NCBI RefSeq assembly: GCF_024519455.1
Contig: NZ_JALJRY010000016.1
Location: forward strand, 62,001 to 126,000
Length of the DNA stretch: 64,000 bases
DNA from: Streptomyces sp. STR69
GTDB lineage: Bacteria > Actinomycetota > Actinomycetes > Streptomycetales > Streptomycetaceae
Direction: 5' to 3'
The notes beneath the pieces are model-generated. The model saw only the letters and a program-made list of their open reading frames with translations. It made no database searches and was not told where the DNA came from. Of this stretch, positions 1 through 7,824 are shown one piece after another (the stretch's first letter is position 1; each line of letters starts with the position of its first letter). A program made the position numbers and the translations under genes.

Positions 1-129
1 TTCGGGGTTGAGCCGCTTACCGACAGCGGCCAGTTCCGGGCGGGTAGGGGCGGAGCGCAGCGCCTCGTCGAGGATCCGCTCGTACTCCTGGCGGTCCTCG
101 CTGTGCAGGTGCTGCGGAACGCTGTTCAT
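1..129 (-). CDS. Partial CDS, N-terminus of an unrecognised protein
   Basis: The first 43 codons of a minus-strand gene that runs off the left edge. The reading starts MNSVPQHLHSEDRQEYERIL and is acidic and helical-looking, with no signal peptide or membrane segment. The ATG is preceded on the minus strand by GGGGG with six bases between, an acceptable ribosome site, and codon third positions are GC-rich. I do not recognise the family, and the rest of the gene lies outside the window. A second in-frame ATG two codons upstream is possible. Confidence 0.6.
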   Translation of the reverse strand, partial: MNSVPQHLHSEDRQEYERILDEALRSAPTRPELAAVGKRLNPE

Positions 130-327
130 GTGCATCCCCCGATGCTCCGTAGGGCTTGGGGCTCGCATGCCAACGAGCCGTCGGGCAGAAACGGAGGGGA
201 GCCTGCTACGGATAAGCCGATGGTAGAGCGGCGACGGCACACGGTGACAGGGGGTTTCCAGAAATTGGCCCCTGGCCAGCGCTGTCGTCCGCCGGTCCTC
301 CGAGGGGGACGTCTGCCCGTTAAACGC

Positions 328-1428
328 TCAGATATCCAACGGCAGTTGCTGGACCAGCAGTTTTCCGGCCATGGTCACTCCACCGTCCATCGCGATGGCG
401 AGTCCCTCGGCGTAGACGTGCGGTCCCTCGACCACGGGGCCGGCGGTGTCCTCGCCGTCCTCGGAACCGACATCGCCCAGGAGATAGGGAATCGGGCTGT
501 GGCCGTGCACGATCCGGGTCCCGCCGTACATGTCGAGCAATGAGCGGACATGTTCGGCACCTCCCTCGTCGCGGAAGGAGAAGCGTTTGGTGAACTTGCG
601 GAACACGTCCCACACCTCGTCCGCGTCGTTGCGCGTGAGGGTCTCGCGGACGTTGTCGTTGACCGCCTCGATCGAGTCGCCGTAGTCGAGGTAGGCGGTG
701 GTGTCGGAGTGGACGAGCAGATGGCCGTCGACCTGCTCCATGGCGTCCAGCCGGGACATCCACTGCAGGTGGACGTCCTGGAGGCGGTCCATATCGGTCT
801 TCTGGCCGCCGTTGAGCAGCCAGGCCGCCTGGAAGGTGGCGGTGCCCGCGCCGGAGTTGACGGGGGTGTCGCCGAACCGCTTGGCGCCGAGCAGCAGTAG
901 CTCGTGGTTGCCCATGAGGGCCTTGCAGTAACCGCCGGCCGCTGCGGCTTCGGCGGACAGCCGCATCACCAGGTCGATGACGCCGATGCCGTCCGGCCCG
1001 CGGTCGGTGAAGTCGCCGAGGAACCAGAGCCGCGCGGTGCCCGCGCACCAGCTGCCGGCCGAGTCGATCAGACCCTTCTCCCGCAGTGCGTCCACCAGTT
1101 CGTCGAGGTAGCCGTGCACATCCCCTACGACGAACAGCGGACCGGGACCCTCCGACTGCCGCGGGATGCCCACCGACGCCGGGTCCACCGCGACCTGAAC
1201 CGTGTCACCCCGATGGATGACCGGCAGATCGCGCCGGGTGGGCGTGTAGCCCTCCGGATAGACCTCCTCGAAGGCCTCGTCAAAGGCCTCCTCGTCGGGT
1301 CGTACGGCGCCGCCGGGCTGCGCGCTGTCGGCGTACGGACCGGTCTCGTGGACGTATGCCGGCACCCGGAAGTCGCGCAACGTCGCCGTGCGCTCCATCT
1401 CGGGTCCCTGACCGGCCCCCTGAGTCAT
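328..1428 (-). CDS. PPP-like metallophosphoesterase
   Basis: A 366-residue calcineurin-like phosphoesterase. The metal-binding blocks appear in order: GDVHG, then GDFTDRGPDG, then GNHE, then HSDTT and a C-terminal GHSP. This is the arrangement of the PPP branch (Ser/Thr phosphatases and diadenosine tetraphosphatases), with two metal ions bound by Asp, His and Asn. There is no signal peptide, so it should be cytoplasmic. About 120 residues precede the first motif, longer than a bare PPP domain, and they are of unknown role. I chose the ATG opening MTQGAGQ because GGAGGGG lies five bases upstream; an upstream extension has no ribosome site. The gene stands alone. The substrate cannot be told from sequence: protein phosphatase or nucleotide hydrolase are both open. 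Confidence 0.85.
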   Translation of the reverse strand: MTQGAGQGPEMERTATLRDFRVPAYVHETGPYADSAQPGGAVRPDEEAFDEAFEEVYPEGYTPTRRDLPVIHRGDTVQVAVDPASVGIPRQSEGPGPLFVVGDVHGYLDELVDALREKGLIDSAGSWCAGTARLWFLGDFTDRGPDGIGVIDLVMRLSAEAAAAGGYCKALMGNHELLLLGAKRFGDTPVNSGAGTATFQAAWLLNGGQKTDMDRLQDVHLQWMSRLDAMEQVDGHLLVHSDTTAYLDYGDSIEAVNDNVRETLTRNDADEVWDVFRKFTKRFSFRDEGGAEHVRSLLDMYGGTRIVHGHSPIPYLLGDVGSEDGEDTAGPVVEGPHVYAEGLAIAMDGGVTMAGKLLVQQLPLDI

Positions 1429-2340
1429 CGACCCCTCCACCATCACGCCGCGTCTGCACCGCGTCGGACTGCCTGGTCGCAGCGGCCCGCGGTGTCGTGG
1501 GCCCATCATAGGAATGCGGATCGCGCCATGTGATGACCCAGGGGTGGTGAATCAGAGCAGGACTCCGGTTCACCGTGGCTTTCGCCCCGATTGGGCAGGT
1601 CTTCGACCACTCGACCAGCACCCGAGGGACGATCGGTTCCCGCCGGAAGGGCGGCTGGATTTCGCCGGTGCGGTTGCCTCCGGCGGTTGCCATCCTCCAC
1701 CTCCGAGTTCGTTGAGAGCGCCGACCTTCGCCTGCCGACTCCGGTACGACTGTCAGCCGACGCTTCCCGACTTCGGTGCGGACGCCGACCGCCGACGCCG
1801 GTGCCGGGTGGGTGCCTGGGCGCCGTAGAAGTGGGGGCGGTGCAGGGGGCAGGGCAGGCGGTACGGGCCGAACGGCGCCGGGTGGGAGTCCCGGTACCGT
1901 TCGGCCCGTACCGGAGCCCGAGGGAGGCATCTGGGCATCGCCCGCCCGCCCTCCGCTCCGCCCCGAGAGGTGCCCGGCACCGCGCCCACCCCCTCACCGA
2001 GCCCGTCATGGTGTCCTCCCTCACTCGGCCCCACCCGTCAAGGCGCAGGCCGCGAGAAAGGGCGCAGTGCCGATCCGTCCCGGCTACGACCCCGCCCTCG
2101 CCCGTCACCACACGCTGAGCAGCCCTCGGGGCGGGCAAACGGACCGTCGGGCGGTCAACCCACCGGCAGACCGGCAGACGAACCCCACTGCCCCAAAGGC
2201 CGGTTCTGCCCGCTCGCTCGACCAACTCACCGGCCGGGCGACCGGCCGACCGGCCGGATCAGGTCCGGCCGACCGCAGTCCCACCGCCAGACCTGACGAC
2301 AGCTCACCGCCGGACCGACTGGCGGACGGGCCCGCCCGCC
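1429..2340. other. Long stretch without a convincing gene
   Basis: About 910 bases lie between lacI and the phosphoesterase. Open frames exist on both strands, but their translations are Arg/Pro/Gly-rich and show no family motif. The part from about 2140 to 2340 is low-complexity DNA built from imperfect copies of GACCGGCC-like words. A very strong hairpin sits near 1860-1912 (listed separately). A promoter for the phosphoesterase should lie in the part nearest 1430, but no clear hexamers are seen. Confidence 0.5.
1860..1912. terminator. Long perfect hairpin
   Basis: A 16-bp perfect inverted repeat (GGTACGGGCCGAACGG at 1860-1875, complement at 1897-1912) encloses a nested 5-bp stem CCGGG/CCCGG with a seven-base loop. 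It lies about 430 bases past the end of lacI and 430 bases before the phosphoesterase. No T-run follows on either strand, which is usual for Streptomyces terminators. It could equally be an operator or an RNA structure. Confidence 0.5.
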
Positions 2341-3453
2341 CTACTTCCCCTCCGGCGACCGAGGTGGGCTGACCGTCGTCCGGGGTGGGCGGCGCTGGGA
2401 CGACGTGCGGATGATCAGTTCGGTCGGTATCACCTGCTCGATCGGCAGATCCGAATCGACCCCCTCGATGGCGTCGATGAGGAGCTGCACCACCGCCGTT
2501 CCGATGCGTCGCGGCTTCAGCGAGAGAGTGGTGATCGGCGGCTCGGTGTTGGCGTACACCGTGGACTCGCTGCAGCACACCAGCAGCAGATCCTCCGGCA
2601 CCCGCATCCCGTAGCGACGGGCGGCGGCCAGCAGATCCGTGCCGTTGGGGTCGAACAGGCCGTAGACCGCGTCGGGCCGGTCGGGCCGGGCGAGCAGCCG
2701 GTCGGCGGCGACGGCGCCCGCGCACGGATCGTGCGCCGGATAGGACTCGTACACCGGATCCTGGCCCACCCGCTCGCACCAACGCAGGTATGCGGTGGTC
2801 GAGAGATGTGTGTACGTGTCCGTGCTCGTGCCCGTGAGCAGGCCGATCCGGCGGGCGCCGGCGTCGGCCAGGTGGTCGAGGATGCCGAGGACGGCGGCCT
2901 CGTGGTCGTTGTCGACCCAGGCGGTCACCGGGAGCGAGCCGGCCGGGCGGCCGTCGGAGACGACCGGTAAACCCTGCCGGACGAGCTCGCTGACCACCGG
3001 GTCCTGGTCGGACGGGTCGATGACGACCGTGCCGTCCAGGGCGACGTTCGACCACACGTCGTGGCGCGAGGTCGCGGGGAGGATCACGAGGGCGTAGCCG
3101 CGGGCGAGCGCGGCCGAGGTGGCGGCGCGCGCCATCTCGGCGAAGTACGCGAATTCGGTGAAGGTGAAAGGTTCATCCCCGTACGTCGTGACGGTCAGGC
3201 CGATGAGGCCCGATTTCCCGGTACGGAGCGTGCGAGCCGCCGCGGAGGGCCGATAGCCCAGCCGGTCGGCCACTTCGCGGACATGGCGTCGGGTGGCGTC
3301 CGGGAGCCGGCCCTTGCCGTTGAGGGCGTCGGAGACGGTCGTGATGGAGACTCCGGCCGCGGCGGCCACGTCTCTGATTCCCGCCCGGCCCGGCCGGCTT
3401 CCTCGACGAGAGGTTTCCGCGCGGCTCACCTGGTGCTTCCCTGCTGCTGTCAT
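2341..3453 (-). CDS. LacI-family transcriptional regulator
   Basis: A 370-residue LacI/GalR regulator. An N-terminal helix-turn-helix (IRDVAAAAGVSITTVSDALN) is followed by the hinge helix (YRPSAAARTLRTG) and a periplasmic-binding-protein-like effector domain from about residue 85 to 345. The C-terminal part has the typical Gly-Leu-Phe-Asp sugar-site architecture (VYGLFDPNGTDLLAAARRYG). It should be a cytoplasmic dimeric repressor sensing a small ligand. I chose the internal ATG of MTAAGKHQ; upstream codons are open, but the N-terminal extension is not typical of the family. No sugar transporter or hydrolase is adjacent, so the regulon is unknown. The next gene on the other side is a divergent aminotransferase. 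Confidence 0.9.
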   Translation of the reverse strand: MTAAGKHQVSRAETSRRGSRPGRAGIRDVAAAAGVSITTVSDALNGKGRLPDATRRHVREVADRLGYRPSAAARTLRTGKSGLIGLTVTTYGDEPFTFTEFAYFAEMARAATSAALARGYALVILPATSRHDVWSNVALDGTVVIDPSDQDPVVSELVRQGLPVVSDGRPAGSLPVTAWVDNDHEAAVLGILDHLADAGARRIGLLTGTSTDTYTHLSTTAYLRWCERVGQDPVYESYPAHDPCAGAVAADRLLARPDRPDAVYGLFDPNGTDLLAAARRYGMRVPEDLLLVCCSESTVYANTEPPITTLSLKPRRIGTAVVQLLIDAIEGVDSDLPIEQVIPTELIIRTSSQRRPPRTTVSPPRSPEGK

Positions 3454-3884
3454 GGCGAGCCGATAGTAGGGCTCATGCGGTGGGGTAGTGCGGACGCATA
3501 TGCACGCGTTGACAGGCACGTTTCTGCAAGGTCAGGAAGGGTCAACTACCTTAGAAACAAAGTCAGTTAAACGCTTCGATGGCATTACGTGACTTGTCGG
3601 CGCGCATGGGCCTGCCAAGTCCCCGATGTTTCGAAGAGGTCTCAACTCACCTGTACGAGGGATGCGCGCCACGGCGTGAGCTACCAGCGCATAGATATAT
3701 GTACAGCGCGCCCCCAGTTCGTGCGCCTTCGTGCGGTGTTGCCCCTGATGCGCATGTGACGTGTGAGGCGGTCATGGCCGGTGCCCGGAGGCCGCTGACC
3801 CGGACGCGATCTGTACGCGTCGGCGTCGAATCCTCATAAGGTGAGCAGTATTGGAATCCGGTGGTGGTCACAAGGAGGACTGCG
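3454..3884. promoter_or_regulatory. Divergent intergenic region lacI / aminotransferase
   Basis: A 431-base divergent promoter region, less GC-rich than the coding DNA, with an AT-rich patch near 3690-3705. A partly dyad word AAACGCTT at 3569-3576 resembles the core of LacI-family operators (6 of 8 symmetric positions), which would fit autoregulation, but this is weak. Short open frames here show no coding signs. Confidence 0.4.
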
Positions 3885-4964
3885 GTGAGCGAGACGAGCC
3901 CCAAGCTGCGCGCCGAGCTGGAGGGTATCCCCACCTACAAGCCGGGCAAGCCCGCCTCGGTGGACGGTCCGGTGGCCTACAAGCTGTCCTCCAACGAGAA
4001 CCCGTACCCGCCGCTGCCCGGTGTCATGGAGAGCGTGACGGCGGCTGCCGCGTCCTTCAACCGGTACCCGGACATGGCCTGCACCGGCCTCATGAACGAG
4101 CTGGCGGAACGGTTCGGCGTCCCGGTCTCCCACCTGGCCACCGGCACCGGCTCGGTCGGTGTGGCCCAGCAGTTGATCCAGGCGACCGCCGGCCCCGGTG
4201 ACGAGGTCATGTACGCCTGGCGCTCCTTCGAGGCGTATCCGATCATCACGCGGATCAGCGGTGCCACGGCTGTGCAGGTGCCGCTGACCCCGGGCGATGT
4301 CCACGACCTCGACGCGATGGCCGACGCCATCACCGACCGGACCCGGCTGATCTTCGTCTGCAACCCCAACAACCCGACGGGCACGGTCGTACGGCGGGCC
4401 GAGCTGGAGCGCTTCCTGGACCGGGTGCCCGGCGATGTGCTGGTCGTACTGGACGAGGCGTACCGGGAGTTCATCCGGGACCTGGAGGTGCCGGACGGCG
4501 TCCAGCTCTACCGTGACCGGCCGAACGTCTGCGTCCTGCGCACCTTCTCCAAGGCCTACGGCCTCGCCGGGCTGCGCGTCGGTTTCGCGATCGCCCACGA
4601 GCCGGTGGCGGCGGCGCTGCGCAAGACGGCGGTGCCCTTCGGGGTGAGCCAGCTCGCGCAGGACGCGGCGGTCGCCTCGCTGCGCGCCGAGGACGAACTG
4701 CTCGGCCGGGTCGGCTCGTTGGTGAGCGAGCGCACCCGCGTGGTCGACACGCTGCGTGCCCAGGGCTGGACGGTCCCGGAGACCCAGGCCAACTTCGTGT
4801 GGCTACGGCTGGGGGAGCGCACGCTCGACTTCGCGGCGGTGTGCGACCAGGCGGGCGTGGTGGTGCGGCCGTTCGCGGGTGAGGGCGTGCGGATCACGAT
4901 CGGGGAGACCGAGGGCAACGACATCTTCCTGAAGGTGGCGGAGGGGTTCCACAAGGAGCTGTGA
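3885..4964 (+). CDS. hisC: HisC-family aminotransferase (histidinol-phosphate or aromatic)
   Basis: A 359-residue fold-type I PLP aminotransferase. The substrate loop LSSNENPYPPLPGV, the cofactor-binding CNPNNPTGTV, the Asp-Glu pair VVLDEAYREF and the Schiff-base lysine in TFSKAYGLAGLRVGFA are all present, and the length matches HisC. It transfers an amino group between glutamate and either imidazole-acetol phosphate (histidine pathway) or an aromatic keto acid. Actinobacteria carry a second HisC-like enzyme (Pat) acting on phenylpyruvate, and this copy is not in a his operon, so the aromatic role is plausible. The GTG start is chosen because AAGGAGG lies seven bases upstream. It ends just before a hairpin terminator. 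Confidence 0.88.
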   Translation: MSETSPKLRAELEGIPTYKPGKPASVDGPVAYKLSSNENPYPPLPGVMESVTAAAASFNRYPDMACTGLMNELAERFGVPVSHLATGTGSVGVAQQLIQATAGPGDEVMYAWRSFEAYPIITRISGATAVQVPLTPGDVHDLDAMADAITDRTRLIFVCNPNNPTGTVVRRAELERFLDRVPGDVLVVLDEAYREFIRDLEVPDGVQLYRDRPNVCVLRTFSKAYGLAGLRVGFAIAHEPVAAALRKTAVPFGVSQLAQDAAVASLRAEDELLGRVGSLVSERTRVVDTLRAQGWTVPETQANFVWLRLGERTLDFAAVCDQAGVVVRPFAGEGVRITIGETEGNDIFLKVAEGFHKEL

Positions 4965-4986
4965 CGGACGGCCAGTACGTGCCTGC

Positions 4987-5022
4987 GGGGCGCCTTGGTT
5001 CCACGTGAAACCAAGGCGCCCC
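4987..5022. terminator. Terminator hairpin containing a near-consensus parS
   Basis: A 14-bp perfect stem (GGGGCGCCTTGGTT with its complement) and an eight-base loop lie 22 bases past the hisC stop. The apex, 4998-5011, reads GTTCCACGTGAAAC, one mismatch from the Streptomyces ParB site GTTTCACGTGAAAC. The same bases may therefore end transcription and bind ParB. Confidence 0.75.
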
Positions 5023-5128
5023 GCGCGCTATGGGCCGACCGGCCCCGGCTGGTGTGACGTACGGGACTGCCTTAGGGACCCCCTGCCCATTACTCATCGA
5101 ACGGGCATGCGTCATAATTGCTTGTGAA

Positions 5129-5144
5129 TGTGAACGCGTTCACA
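5129..5144. promoter_or_regulatory. Rex operator (ROP) upstream of cydA
   Basis: A 16-bp perfect palindrome TGTGAACGCGTTCACA lies 85 bases before cydA. It matches the Rex recognition pattern TTGTGAANNNNTTCACAA except at the outermost left base. A partial half-site TTGTGAA precedes it. In S. coelicolor Rex is known to repress the cyd locus when NADH/NAD+ is low, so this site predicts redox control of the cytochrome bd genes that follow. Confidence 0.88.
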
Positions 5145-5228
5145 AGCGTGTCCTGCTTGTCCAGTGATGCGTGAGACATAAGGGGCAAACTGCCGCTGTG
5201 ACCACGGCGACATAAGGAGATTGACGAC

Positions 5229-6737
5229 GTGGATTTGGCTCTGGCGCCGGAGACACTGGCGCGATGGCAGTTCGGCATCACCACCGTCTACCACTTCCTG
5301 TTCGTCCCGCTGACGATCTCGCTCGCCGCTCTCACGGCCGGGCTGCAGACCGCGTGGGTGCGCACGGAGAAGGAGAAGTACCTCAGGGCCACCAAGTTCT
5401 GGGGCAAGCTCTTCCTGATCAACATCGCCATGGGTGTCGTCACGGGCATCGTGCAGGAGTTCCAGTTCGGCATGAACTGGTCCGCCTACTCGCGGTTCGT
5501 CGGTGACATCTTCGGGGCCCCGCTCGCCTTCGAGGCGCTGATCGCGTTCTTCTTCGAGTCCACCTTCATCGGGCTGTGGATCTTCGGCTGGGACAAGCTG
5601 CCCAAGCGCATCCACCTGGCCTGCATCTGGATGGTCTCGATCGGCACGATCCTCTCGGCGTACTTCATCCTCGCGGCCAACTCGTGGATGCAGCACCCCG
5701 TCGGCTACAAGATCAACAAAGCCAAGGGGCGTGCCGAACTCACCGACTTCTGGCACGTGCTGACCCAGAACACCGCGCTCGCGCAGGCCTTCCACACGCT
5801 CTCCGCGTCTTTCCTGACCGGCGGCGCGTTCATGGTCGGCATCGCGGCCTTCCACCTGTTCCGCAAGAAGCACATCTCGGTGATGAAGACCTCGCTGCGG
5901 CTGGGCCTGATCACCGTCACCATCGCCGGCCTGCTCACCGCCGTCAGCGGTGACACCCTCGGCAAGGTCATGTTCAAGCAGCAGCCGATGAAGATGGCCT
6001 CCGCCGAAGCCCTGTGGGACGGCCAGGACTCGGCACCCTTCTCGATCTTCGCCTACGGCGATGTCAGCAAGGGCCACAACACCGTCGAGCTCTCGATCCC
6101 CGGGATACTGTCCTTCCTCGCCGACGACGACTTCAGCTCCTACGTCCCCGGCATCAACGACACCAACAAGGCCGAGCAGGCGAAGTACGGTCCCGGTGAC
6201 TACCGGCCCATCATCCCCGTCACCTTCTGGGCGTTCCGCTGGATGATCGGCTTCGGCATGGCGTCCTTCGCCATCGGTGTGGCCGGACTCTGGCTGACCC
6301 GCAAGAAGTTCATGCTGCCCCAGCATCTGCGGGTCGGCGACGACGAGGTCCCGAACGTGGTCCTCTTCAAGAAGAAGGCCCTCGGCCCGAAGCTGACCAA
6401 GCTCTACTGGCTGGTGTCCATCTGGACCCTCGGCTTCCCGCTGATCGCCAACTCCTGGGGCTGGATCTTCACCGAGATGGGCCGTCAGCCCTGGGTCGTC
6501 TACGGCCTCTTCCAGACCCGTGACGCCGTCTCCCCCAGCGTTTCCCAGGGCGAGGTTCTCACCTCGATGATCGTCTTCACCTCGCTCTACGCGATCCTCG
6601 CCGTCATCGAGGTCAAACTGCTCGCGAAGTACGTCAAGGCCGGCCCGCCCGAACTCACCGAGGCCGACCTCAACCCGCCCACGAAGATCGGCGGCGACTC
6701 CCAGGACGCCGACAAGCCGATGGCCTTCTCGTACTAG
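5229..6737 (+). CDS. cydA: Cytochrome bd oxidase subunit I
   Basis: A 502-residue polytopic membrane protein. It carries the quinol oxidase subunit that binds hemes b558, b595 and d and reduces oxygen with electrons from menaquinol. Visible landmarks are the N-terminal helix with the heme-ligand His22 (TTVYHFLFVPLTISL), the pair of conserved glutamates in FGAPLAFEALIAFFFEST, the GWxxxEMGRQPW block near residue 415, and a short Q-loop. The GTG start has AAGGAGA eight bases upstream. Twenty-one bases separate it from cydB, and cydCD follows, so the three form one redox-controlled unit behind the Rex operator. High oxygen affinity suits growth in oxygen-poor hyphal zones. Confidence 0.97.
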   Translation: MDLALAPETLARWQFGITTVYHFLFVPLTISLAALTAGLQTAWVRTEKEKYLRATKFWGKLFLINIAMGVVTGIVQEFQFGMNWSAYSRFVGDIFGAPLAFEALIAFFFESTFIGLWIFGWDKLPKRIHLACIWMVSIGTILSAYFILAANSWMQHPVGYKINKAKGRAELTDFWHVLTQNTALAQAFHTLSASFLTGGAFMVGIAAFHLFRKKHISVMKTSLRLGLITVTIAGLLTAVSGDTLGKVMFKQQPMKMASAEALWDGQDSAPFSIFAYGDVSKGHNTVELSIPGILSFLADDDFSSYVPGINDTNKAEQAKYGPGDYRPIIPVTFWAFRWMIGFGMASFAIGVAGLWLTRKKFMLPQHLRVGDDEVPNVVLFKKKALGPKLTKLYWLVSIWTLGFPLIANSWGWIFTEMGRQPWVVYGLFQTRDAVSPSVSQGEVLTSMIVFTSLYAILAVIEVKLLAKYVKAGPPELTEADLNPPTKIGGDSQDADKPMAFSY

Positions 6738-6758
6738 GCCCAGGGAGCTGCAACAGCA

Positions 6759-7763
6759 ATGGAACTTCACGACGTCTGGTTCGTCCTCATCGCCGTCCTG
6801 TGGACCGGCTACTTCTTCCTGGAGGGCTTCGACTTCGGGGTCGGCATCCTCACCAAGCTGCTCGCCCGGAACCGCACCGAGAAGCGGGTGCTGATCAACA
6901 CGATCGGCCCGGTCTGGGACGGGAACGAGGTCTGGCTGCTCACGGCCGGCGGCGCGACCTTCGCCGCCTTCCCTGAGTGGTACGCCACCCTCTTCTCGGG
7001 CTTCTACCTCGCCCTGCTGATCATCCTGGTCTGCCTGATCGTCCGGGGCGTCGCCTTCGAGTACCGGGCGAAGCGGCCCGAGGAGAACTGGCAGCGCAAC
7101 TGGGAGACGGCGATCTTCTGGACCTCGCTGCTCCCCGCGTTCCTGTGGGGTGTCGCCTTCGGCAACATCGTGCGGGGCGTGAAGATCGACAAGAACTTCG
7201 AGTACGTCGGCACCTTCTGGGACCTGCTCAACCCGTACGCGATCCTCGGTGGCCTGGTCACGCTGACGCTGTTCACGTTCCACGGCGCGGTGTTCACGGC
7301 GCTCAAGACCGTCGGGGACATCCGGGTGCGGGCACGGAAGCTGGCCCTTCAAGTCGGTCTCGTCACCGCCCTGTTGGCGCTGGCCTTCCTGATCTGGACC
7401 CAGGTCGACAGCGGTGACGGCAAGAGTCTGGTCGCCCTGATCGTGGCCGTCGTCGCGCTGGTCGCGGCGCTGGGGGCGATCCAAGTCGGGCGCGAGGGCT
7501 GGTCGTTCGCGTTCTCCGGGGTCACGATCGTGGCCGCCGTCGCGATGCTCTTCCTGTCGCTCTTCCCGAACGTCATGCCGTCCTCGCTCAACGCGGACTG
7601 GAGCCTCACGGTCACCAACGCCTCGTCGAGCCCGTACACCCTGCGGATCATGACCTGGTGCGCGGGGATCGCCACCCCGATCGTCCTGCTCTACCAGGGC
7701 TGGACGTACTGGGTGTTCCGCAAGCGGATCGGTACGCAGCACATCGCCGAGGCAGCGCACTGA
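6759..7763 (+). CDS. cydB: Cytochrome bd oxidase subunit II
   Basis: A 334-residue integral membrane protein that pairs with CydA and stabilises the heme site. The N-terminal ELHDVWFVLIAVLWTGYFFL and the FDFGVG and GPVWDGNEVWLL motifs are hallmarks of CydB, followed by about eight further hydrophobic segments. The length is normal. It starts 21 bases after cydA and ends before a palindrome that includes a ParB site. There is no sign of degradation. Confidence 0.97.
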   Translation: MELHDVWFVLIAVLWTGYFFLEGFDFGVGILTKLLARNRTEKRVLINTIGPVWDGNEVWLLTAGGATFAAFPEWYATLFSGFYLALLIILVCLIVRGVAFEYRAKRPEENWQRNWETAIFWTSLLPAFLWGVAFGNIVRGVKIDKNFEYVGTFWDLLNPYAILGGLVTLTLFTFHGAVFTALKTVGDIRVRARKLALQVGLVTALLALAFLIWTQVDSGDGKSLVALIVAVVALVAALGAIQVGREGWSFAFSGVTIVAAVAMLFLSLFPNVMPSSLNADWSLTVTNASSSPYTLRIMTWCAGIATPIVLLYQGWTYWVFRKRIGTQHIAEAAH

Positions 7764-7772
7764 GTCCGGATT

Positions 7773-7800
7773 GGGGCATGTTTCACGTGAAACATGCCCC
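7773..7800. other. parS: parS site within a 28-bp perfect palindrome
   Basis: The exact ParB recognition sequence GTTTCACGTGAAAC (7780-7793) is extended on each side by seven further complementary bases, giving a perfect 28-bp palindrome. It sits nine bases after the cydB stop, so it may also weaken or end transcription between cydB and cydCD. ParB loaded at oriC-proximal sites organises and segregates sporulating Streptomyces chromosomes. Confidence 0.92.
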
Positions 7801-7824
7801 GTCGGGACCTCCTGAGAAGAGGGT

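Noticed and set aside
1776..2372. A 198-residue plus-strand frame in the gap before lacI
   Set aside because: Arg/Pro/Gly-rich sequence derived from GACCGGCC-like repeats; no ribosome site, no domain, and it overlaps the 3' end of lacI.
5001..5284. A possible small minus-strand gene upstream of cydA
   Set aside because: The frame crosses the Rex operator and the cydA start and has no coding bias.
5112..7760. An 882-codon minus-strand open frame opposite cydA-cydB
   Set aside because: It is the antisense shadow of cydA, cydB and their spacer. Its translation is Asp/Glu/Arg/Gly-rich with no family motif, typical of frames opposite GC-rich genes.
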